Assembly (NCBI GenBank): GCA_009103225.1
Contig: RHPI01000277.1
Location: forward strand, 920,477 to 942,102
Origin: Chlorokybus atmophyticus
Lineage: Eukaryota; Streptophyta; Chlorokybophyceae; Chlorokybales; Chlorokybaceae
Length of the DNA: 21,626 nucleotides
Reading direction: 5' to 3'
Of this stretch, positions 16,169 to 21,626 are shown piece after piece. Each line of letters starts with the position of its first letter. The stretch's first letter is position 1. The notes below the pieces were generated by a model, which was not told where the DNA came from, searched no databases, and saw only the letters and a list, made by a program, of their open reading frames with translations. A program made the position numbers and the translations under genes.

Positions 16169-16401
16169 TTGTTGTAGCCCCCGTTGTTGTTTTTGTTGTT
16201 GCCGCGGTAGCCAACAGCGTTGTTGCCGTTGTTGTAGCCAATAGAGGGCCGCAGCTCAGGGAACTTGAGCCAGCATACTGTCTCCAAGTGTCCCGTCTTG
16301 TGGCAGTAGTCGCACACAAGGTTGCCGTAATCTTCGGTGCACTCCTTTTGGTAGTGGCCATGTCGACCATACCGGTGGCACCGTCGCAATAATATTTCTT
16401 C
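16169..16401 (-). pseudogene. element 1 gag zinc knuckles and Asn-rich tract
   Basis: Read on the - strand, the frame gives EEILLRRC and two CCHC-like knuckles. The first is CHRYGRHGHYQKEC, with Tyr in place of the second Cys. The second is CDYCHKTGHLETVC, a perfect C-x2-C-x4-H-x4-C. An Asn/Gly tract (NNGNNAVGYRGNNKNNNGG) follows and runs into the Copia-type insertion, continuing at 14124 on the other side. CCHC knuckles bind the element's RNA. Here they lie upstream of the long gag-like region, not directly before protease as usual. The open frame extends to 16434 but probably enters the LTR of element 2 beyond 16401. Confidence 0.75.
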
Positions 16402-17040
16402 TGTTAGATGCTCGTGCTCACATACACAGCACACAAGTCATACAACACATGTGTGCAGCTGAGCACAATCTTCACACCGGAACCTTGCCTTCACTCGCGC
16501 ACGCACGCACGCGTCGAGCGCGCCCACGCACACGAACACTACTACTTCTCACGCCAAGCAAGAACGCAGCAGTGTGCCTTGGACCACAACTCCCTCAAGC
16601 ATGCACCAGCACTCACAGCAGAGAGCAGAAAACAAAGTTGGTTGCATTACACAGGGTTTTTCTATTTATACAAGCACTAGGAAGAAATACCCTAATTAAC
16701 AGGCATTTCATTATTCACTATCAAATCTAAAGGCAGGTCCAAGTGCAAGCTCCCCGCCACGCGCGTTGGGCCTTCGGCGGCTGTGTGACTGTGCAGTCCG
16801 CGTCACCTGGCACTGCACAGCGCGTGTCCAGTCAGCGGCTGTGTCACAACCGCGTGGCAGGTGGGTCACGTCGCCGAATTAGCTGCTGTCGAGCAGGTCG
16901 CAGGCGAGTCGCGCGCGGCAGCAGGGGCAGGCGCCACATGGGCTTAATAAAGCTCATAAAAGCCCTCATCAAGCCAGCAAAAAAGGCAAAATAAGTACTT
17001 TATGTACAATAAAATACAAAAAATGCCCCAGGCTGTTACA
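16402..17040 (-). repeat. 3' LTR of element 2 (left edge provisional)
   Basis: On the - strand the LTR begins TGTAACAGCC at 17040, immediately after a polypurine tract. The far end is set at TGTTAG (16402), where the coding frame of element 1 gag stops making sense. No partner LTR is in the window to confirm it. The LTR contains a TATAAATA box, an ACGC-rich run (about 16498-16535) and the stop codon of pol in its first five bases. Confidence 0.6.
16663..16670 (-). promoter_or_regulatory. TATA box of element 2 LTR
   Basis: TATAAATA on the - strand, in a suitable position within the LTR for starting the element's RNA. The corresponding 5' LTR lies outside the window. Confidence 0.55.
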
Positions 17041-20000
17041 CCCCTTCCCCCCCGGGGGAGCTTCGTCCTCGAAGCTGACGACTGCCTCCTCTGGCCTTGT
17101 AGTCTTGAAAGACCTGTTTGGCATTGGTAAAGCTCTCCTCGGGCTCGTATGTCGCCTCGTGCATTGGATAGCCACGCCACTTCACCAAATACTTGCGCAC
17201 GCCTCGGATCAGCTTGTCCGTGACAATTGCTTCCACTTCCCACTCAGCCTCACCTTCACGAACCACATCTGGAGGCGGACGAGCTGGTGGCTCCCCTCGA
17301 TAACCTTTAAGAAGCGAGACATGAAAAACAGGGTGCACATGCATGGTATTGGGCAGCTCCAGCTTGTAGGCCACCTTCGAGATGACCTTGATCACTTTAA
17401 AGGGCCCAAACCATCGCTCACTCAGCTTGCGCACCCCCGTGACCAGCTGCACATGCTTGGTTGAAAGCATTACAAGGTCACCCTCCTCGAACACAACATC
17501 CTTGCGACGCGCATCGGCGTATTGCTTTTGCCGGTTTTGCGCCACAAGCAGAGCCTCTCGAGCTGCCTTGGTAATGTCGGCACACCTTTCAAGAAAGCCG
17601 TCCACGGCCTCCACATCTGAACTTTGCATGCTAGGCACCCACGCCGTCAATGGCGTCAATGGATGTTGCCCATAGTTCATAAGGAAAGGTGTCACGCCCG
17701 TGCTTGCACTCTTGTGGTTGTTAATGGTGAACTCAATCAGCTCCAGCATGTCTCCCCAATTGTCTTGGCGGCTGTTCACATAGCACCGTAGCATGTCTTC
17801 GATGACGCGGTTGGCGCGCTCCGTTTGGCCGTCCGTTTCAGGGTGGTACGCGGTGCTGAACTTCAAGCTCGTGCCTAGAGTTGCGTGGAGAGCTCTCCAA
17901 AAGTTGCCAGTAAACCGCGGGTCTCTATCACTGATAATGCTTCTTGGAAGGCCATGAGAGCGCACCACATGCTTGATGAACAACTTGGCAGCCTCGGGAG
18001 CTGTGCAAGTCTCCGTACATGGCGCCAATCGCACCATTTTGCTAGTCTTGTCCACAAACACCAAGATAGCATCATGCCCTTCACGTGTCCGTGGCAGCCC
18101 CGTGATGAAGTCAAGAGTAACTTGCTCCCACTTCGTCAAAGGTATCGGCAATGGTTGGAGCAGCCCACTGGCGCGTTGATTGCTCGCCTTCACCCTTTGA
18201 CAAGTGTCGCACAATGCCACATAGTCCTTAACGTCACGATGCATCTCCGACCAGAAAAATTTCTGTTTCAACAAGGCTAGTGTCCGTTCCAGCCCTTGAT
18301 GACCAGCCATTGGCACATCATGCGCTTCCTTCATCAATGCCACGCGCATGTGCGCAATGTTGGGTATGTACATGCGATCGCCATGCCATAGCAGCCCGTC
18401 CTTCAATGCCCAAAGGCCGCTATGTTCAGTCCCATTCTCCAACGCCTCAATGGTCTTCTCCCCCACCGCGTCCTCATGCAATAAGGCACGGATCTGGTCA
18501 AGCCACTTGGGCTGCACTTGCACCACCGTTTCAAGCGCGTTGAGTTGACGGCTTAATGCGTCCGCAACCTTATTTGAAGAGCCCGGCTTGTACTTCACTT
18601 CAAAGTCGAAGAGTTGGAAGAACTCGAGCCAACGAGCTTGCCGCCGTGAGAGGTGAGGCTGCGTTTGAAGGTACCTTAATGGCGAGTGGTCCGTCTCAAG
18701 TGTGAACCGCTTGCCTTCAAGGAAACAACGCCATTGCCGTAGCGCTAGCACCTGCGCCAGCAATTCCTTCTCATGAACGGGGTAGTTGAGCTCAGCCCCG
18801 CTCATCTTCTTGCTGAAATAGGCCACCGGTTGCAAGCCGTTGCCGTGATCCTGCTGCAAAACAGCCCCAATAGCCTTGTCGGACGCATCACACGCCACCA
18901 CAAAGGGCAATTGCATGTTGGGATGCAGCAGCACGGGAGCCGATGTCAGGGCCTCTTTCAAGTCGGAAAATGCCTTTGTTGCAGCCTCCGACCAGCTCCA
19001 AGCCACCCCCTTCCTCAACAATGCCGTCAATGGTGCCGCCAAGTGCGAAAAGCCCTTTACAAACTTACGATAGTAGCCGGCAAGCCCTAGGAACGACATG
19101 ACACCCTTCACGTCCTTCGGGGCAGCCCAATCGCGCACCGCGGCAAGCTTGCTTGGATCTGCCTTGATTCCTTGCTTGGATACAATGTGGCCAAGGTATT
19201 CTACCTCTTCAAGCAAGAAGCGGCACTTGTTGAGCTGAGCAAACAACTTGTGTGTACGTAAACGCTGCATCACCTCGTGTAGCAATGCCACGTGCTCTCT
19301 CTTGCTCTTTGTGTACACAAGGATGTCGTCGAGGTACACTAGCACGCCCTTGCCAATCAGATCAGCAAAGACCTCATTCATCAAGGTTTGAAAGGTTGCC
19401 GGAGCATTTGTCATGCCAAAGGACATCACCAACCACTCATAGTGGCCATAGCGAGTGTTGAAAGCCGTCTTCTCAACGTCTTCGGGCGCAACACGGATCT
19501 GATGGTAGCCACCAGCTAGGTCCAAGCTTGAGAAGAACTCAGCACCCTCGAGCTGCTCCAACAACTCATCAATGCGTGGCAAAGGGAACACATTCTTCTT
19601 GGTGATGTTGTTGAGTGGCCGATAGTCGATGCACATGCGCAAGGCTCCGCTCTTCTTACGTACAAATAGGATAGGTGCACCGTAAGGAGACTTGCTGTGC
19701 CTGATGTACCCACGTTGTAGAAGGTCCTCGACTTGGCTCCTCGCCTCTTCGAGTTCAGCCGGAGACAACTTGTACACCGGTCGGTACGGCGGCTTGTGCA
19801 CGCCCTCTATCAGTTCCACACGGTGATCAACACTTCGCGTGGGTGGCAGACCAGCTGGTAGCCCATCCACCATGACGTCTTTGAACTCTTCAAGCAACCT
19901 CTGCACCTCGGGGTCCTTCGAACTCTCCGAACCAGTGCCGACCAGCTCCAAGTCCGACTTGGGAGGTGTCTCACGCACCATGCACAGCCATGCATCCTTC

Positions 20001-20530
20001 ACATTGTTCCCGGACCAGATCTGCTCCATCTTGGTCTTAGAAACTTGTGACACCAGCTCTGGAACCCCTCCCCTTGAGCTAGAAGCATGTTGTGGTGCAG
20101 CTTGCTGGCGCGCCGTCGTGTCGTGCGCGTCACGCGCATGCAGCACATTGCTAGCAGCCTCGACGCAGCTCACACGCTCTTGAACCACACACGCGCCTTG
20201 CATTGAAGCATTGAAGCACATCAAAACCTCACCACCAGCTTCCGGGGTAGTGAGCACCCGCTTCCTCCAATCAATGGCGGGGTTATGTGACCAAAGCCAA
20301 GGCAGCCCCAAAATGCCATCAAAGCCGTTGTTCAGCTCGATGCAGCAAAACCGTAGGCGATCCTTCATCATCCCCACGTGCATTTCAAGCTCTTTGCTTT
20401 GCTTGGAAGCTCCTCCTGCTGGCGCATAGCCGTCCGCTAGAGCCACCGAGCCGGCATTTGCCCATGACAACCACTTGTGCCGACGCGCAACCTCACGACT
20501 CATGAAATTGCTGTTCGCGCCGCAATCCAT
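17036..20530 (-). CDS. pol: element 2 Pol polyprotein: retropepsin, RT, RNase H, integrase, chromodomain
   Basis: The frame of 1208 codons (open from 20662, meaningful from about 20530) holds the retropepsin motif DCGANSNFMS (residues 46-55; Cys in place of the usual Thr/Ser) with the second block ILGLPWLWSHNPAIDW (117-132). RT follows with YRPLNNIT, FFSSLDLAGGYHQI, SFGMTNAPATFQ and catalytic YLDD (443-446). RNase H has Asp592 in VACDASDK, then ETDHSPL. Integrase has H781/H788/C818/C821 and the D851, D912, E948 triad with 35 residues between the last two. A chromodomain lies at about 1141-1190 (EWEVEAIVTDK ... KYLVKWRGYPMHEATYEPEE). Chromodomains of this class bind methylated histone H3 and direct integration to heterochromatin. 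The stop codon TAA lies within the first bases of the LTR. Confidence 0.95.
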   Translation of the reverse strand: MDCGANSNFMSREVARRHKWLSWANAGSVALADGYAPAGGASKQSKELEMHVGMMKDRLRFCCIELNNGFDGILGLPWLWSHNPAIDWRKRVLTTPEAGGEVLMCFNASMQGACVVQERVSCVEAASNVLHARDAHDTTARQQAAPQHASSSRGGVPELVSQVSKTKMEQIWSGNNVKDAWLCMVRETPPKSDLELVGTGSESSKDPEVQRLLEEFKDVMVDGLPAGLPPTRSVDHRVELIEGVHKPPYRPVYKLSPAELEEARSQVEDLLQRGYIRHSKSPYGAPILFVRKKSGALRMCIDYRPLNNITKKNVFPLPRIDELLEQLEGAEFFSSLDLAGGYHQIRVAPEDVEKTAFNTRYGHYEWLVMSFGMTNAPATFQTLMNEVFADLIGKGVLVYLDDILVYTKSKREHVALLHEVMQRLRTHKLFAQLNKCRFLLEEVEYLGHIVSKQGIKADPSKLAAVRDWAAPKDVKGVMSFLGLAGYYRKFVKGFSHLAAPLTALLRKGVAWSWSEAATKAFSDLKEALTSAPVLLHPNMQLPFVVACDASDKAIGAVLQQDHGNGLQPVAYFSKKMSGAELNYPVHEKELLAQVLALRQWRCFLEGKRFTLETDHSPLRYLQTQPHLSRRQARWLEFFQLFDFEVKYKPGSSNKVADALSRQLNALETVVQVQPKWLDQIRALLHEDAVGEKTIEALENGTEHSGLWALKDGLLWHGDRMYIPNIAHMRVALMKEAHDVPMAGHQGLERTLALLKQKFFWSEMHRDVKDYVALCDTCQRVKASNQRASGLLQPLPIPLTKWEQVTLDFITGLPRTREGHDAILVFVDKTSKMVRLAPCTETCTAPEAAKLFIKHVVRSHGLPRSIISDRDPRFTGNFWRALHATLGTSLKFSTAYHPETDGQTERANRVIEDMLRCYVNSRQDNWGDMLELIEFTINNHKSASTGVTPFLMNYGQHPLTPLTAWVPSMQSSDVEAVDGFLERCADITKAAREALLVAQNRQKQYADARRKDVVFEEGDLVMLSTKHVQLVTGVRKLSERWFGPFKVIKVISKVAYKLELPNTMHVHPVFHVSLLKGYRGEPPARPPPDVVREGEAEWEVEAIVTDKLIRGVRKYLVKWRGYPMHEATYEPEESFTNAKQVFQDYKARGGSRQLRGRSSPGGEGV
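17041..17061 (-). promoter_or_regulatory. polypurine tract of element 2, inside the pol frame
   Basis: The - strand carries a G/A-rich run (GGGGGGGAAGGGG) directly before TGTAACAG of the LTR. It is translated as the last residues of pol (PGGEGV). This would be the primer for plus-strand DNA synthesis. Confidence 0.85.
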
Positions 20531-20761
20531 CCACCAGCATCTTGCACTCCATCCATGGCCCATTGCCCTCACGGATCGGAGCCATGACTCCCAACAGCTG
20601 CCTCGCCTTGTCGGGCACTCGAACCATACCGCTTTGCGTTGCCATTGCGCACATGCCGCCAACCGTCAACAACGCTTCCGCGCCAGCCGCTGGACATTCA
20701 ACATCATAGTGAGGCTGCATCACCACCTCAGCAGGAGCCTCTCCAGCTACTGAGGTGAGCC
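20524..20761 (-). CDS. pol: element 2 Pol N-terminal segment reached by -1 frameshift
   Basis: After the slippery heptamer the -1 frame reads RLTSVAGEAPAEVV, then QPHYDVECPAAGAEALL and GNGPWMECKMLVD, where the last residue is the start of the retropepsin active site. The main pol frame carries on with DCGANSNF in another frame. The shift comes from a GGAT duplication (ATCCATCC at 20525-20532 on the + strand), which separates LVD from CGAN. Without it this segment and the main pol frame would be continuous. The segment is the expected Gag-Pol junction leading into protease. Confidence 0.8.
20525..20532. repeat. 4-bp tandem duplication disrupting the protease active site
   Basis: ATCCATCC on the + strand. 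One unit of four bases is surplus to the frame: it splits the retropepsin LVD from the following CGAN. It looks like a replication-slippage mutation. Confidence 0.75.
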
Positions 20762-21626
20762 GTTTCCCGGCTGCAACATCTCCTCCTCCACCATGTTCAC
20801 GCGTCCACCGCTGCGAGCGTTGCGGGCATGTGCAGCAGACTTTGCCTTATAGATAGGGCAGTTGGAGCGCACGTGATCAGCAGAAGAGCACTCCCAGCAC
20901 TTCCGAACAGCCTTGGCAGCCTCCCGACCCTTTGGGGCCTTCATAGCAACATGGAGCGCACCCAATTCCATTGGAGTTGGTCCCAAGCCAGCCCCCTGAG
21001 TTGCTGCAGCTCCCGAACCAGCCCCAACAGATGCGTATGAGCGATACGAACCTCCACGGAAGTGATTGTAATGTCCACGATCAGTGTTTTTGGCAGCCCC
21101 CTTGAAGTACAACACGTCCGTGCGCTCAGCAATGCGAATGGCCTCCGCGAGAGTCTTGGCGTCACGAAGCTCAACTTCCTTGCGACAAAGAGTCTTCAAC
21201 CCGCGCGTGTAGCAGTCCAGCTGCTCCTCCTCAGTCATGTTCGGTACAGAGAGCACAAGACGCTGAAACGCAGAGGTATAGGCCATCACGGACTGCGTTT
21301 GCACAAGCGTAGAGAGCTGGTCGCGTGCCGTCTTCACACTCTCCACCGGTACGAACTGTTTCTTCACCTCAGCAGCCAGCTCAGCCACGGTAGTGAAAGG
21401 AACAAGACCAGCTTCCACACAAGCACAACAATGACGCCACCACACAAGTGCAGCTCCCGCAAAGAAAGTAGCCGCCACATCGACACAGAGATGTATAGGT
21501 ACCTCGGTGAGCTTTAACCATGTCGAAACGGCAAACACCCCTTCCTCCACACAGTCACCGTCCCTCTGACCCTTGAATGGCTTTGGTTTTGGTAGCTTCA
21601 CATGACGAGAGGCTGATGGGGCAACC
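20747..21626 (-). CDS. gag: element 2 Gag (5' partial at window edge)
   Basis: The frame is open to the right edge (VAPSASRHVKLPKPKPFKG at its visible start), so the true start lies outside; the GTG at 21601 need not be the initiator. Counting from that GTG, residues 5-165 match the retrotransposon Gag capsid region: PFKGQRDGD ... VFAVSTWLK, a WW pair, FTTVAELAAEVKKQFVP and the DQLSTLVQTQSVMAYTSAF block. A Gly/Ala-rich linker and one CCHC zinc knuckle CWECSSADHVRSNC (C235, C238, H243, C248) follow. It ends at TAG 20747-20749, with a frameshift site four codons earlier that leads to pol. It would form the virus-like particle and package element RNA. Confidence 0.92.
   Translation of the reverse strand, partial: VAPSASRHVKLPKPKPFKGQRDGDCVEEGVFAVSTWLKLTEVPIHLCVDVAATFFAGAALVWWRHCCACVEAGLVPFTTVAELAAEVKKQFVPVESVKTARDQLSTLVQTQSVMAYTSAFQRLVLSVPNMTEEEQLDCYTRGLKTLCRKEVELRDAKTLAEAIRIAERTDVLYFKGAAKNTDRGHYNHFRGGSYRSYASVGAGSGAAATQGAGLGPTPMELGALHVAMKAPKGREAAKAVRKCWECSSADHVRSNCPIYKAKSAAHARNARSGGRVNMVEEEMLQPGNGSPQ
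20762..20768 (-). promoter_or_regulatory. programmed -1 ribosomal frameshift site GGGAAAC
   Basis: On the - strand gag reads CCG GGA AAC GGC TCA CCT CAG TAG. The heptamer G GGA AAC fits the X XXY YYZ rule in the gag frame. Slipping back one base leads exactly into the open frame that precedes protease. The gag stop lies four codons later. Such sites set the Gag to Gag-Pol ratio in many retroelements. Confidence 0.8.

Larger units (their letters stand above)
3956..16401 (-). mobile_element. element 1: decayed Ty3/Gypsy retrotransposon with DNA methyltransferase and PHD finger, split by insertions
   Basis: Read on the - strand, recognisable modules run from zinc knuckles (about 16390) to a PHD finger (4396-4530). 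The order is gag-like region, retropepsin, C5 methyltransferase, RT, RNase H, integrase (HHCC plus D,D-E core) and PHD. The PR-RT-RH-IN order and the RT and integrase motifs are Ty3/Gypsy type. Excluding nested insertions (9820-11916 and 14125-16168), about 8 kb remains. The coding region has frameshifts near 13545, 12920, 8588, 7357, 6531 and 5990, and in-frame stops at 12304-12306 (TAG), 7901-7903 (TGA), 6246-6248 (TAA) and 5057-5059 (TGA). The copy is inactive. Its 5' end is cut off by element 2 near 16402. Confidence 0.85.
16402..21626 (-). mobile_element. element 2: chromodomain Ty3/Gypsy retrotransposon, 3' part
   Basis: Gag, pol and 3' LTR are present; the 5' LTR and the start of gag lie beyond the right edge. 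The order PR-RT-RH-IN-chromodomain is that of chromoviruses. Only one clear lesion is seen in the coding region (a 4-bp duplication in the protease active site), so the copy is much younger than element 1, into which it inserted. Confidence 0.92.

Overview
The window is eukaryotic nuclear DNA and is mostly transposable elements. Small GT-AG introns in the one host-like gene, Ty3/Gypsy and Ty1/Copia elements with chromatin-reader domains, and many CpG-containing GC-rich tracts suggest a green alga or a similar protist. That assignment is an inference; no rRNA or conserved housekeeping gene is present to prove it.

Layout. (1) 1-3955 is accessory or intergenic DNA. It holds one short spliced gene on the + strand (about 1262-1941, Tyr/Pro-rich product with a basic C-terminus), an old diverged direct repeat flanking that gene, and several nearly perfect palindromes. 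(2) From about 3956 to about 16401, on the - strand, lies a decayed Ty3/Gypsy element ('element 1'). Read 5'->3' on the - strand its order is: gag-like region with zinc knuckles and an Asn-rich tract, long gag region, Arg/Gly-rich tail and retropepsin, a C5-cytosine DNA methyltransferase, reverse transcriptase, RNase H, integrase, and a PHD finger. It carries at least nine frameshifts or in-frame stops. (3) Element 1 has three insertions. A 2,097-nt element with short terminal inverted repeats lies at 9820-11916. A non-autonomous Ty1/Copia-type LTR element lies at 14125-16168, with 457-bp LTRs, a Copia-style half-tRNA primer site and a gag remnant. A second Ty3/Gypsy element has its left edge near 16402. 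(4) 16402-21626, also - strand, is the 3' part of this chromodomain-bearing Gypsy element ('element 2'). It is nearly intact: gag runs off the right edge, a canonical -1 frameshift heptamer links gag to pol, a 1208-codon pol frame follows, then a polypurine tract and the 3' LTR.

The most interesting system is element 1. It combines a DNA methyltransferase inside pol with a histone-reader-like PHD finger on the integrase tail. Its polyprotein could in principle have written cytosine methylation and read chromatin. This copy is dead, so any active version must be sought elsewhere in the genome.
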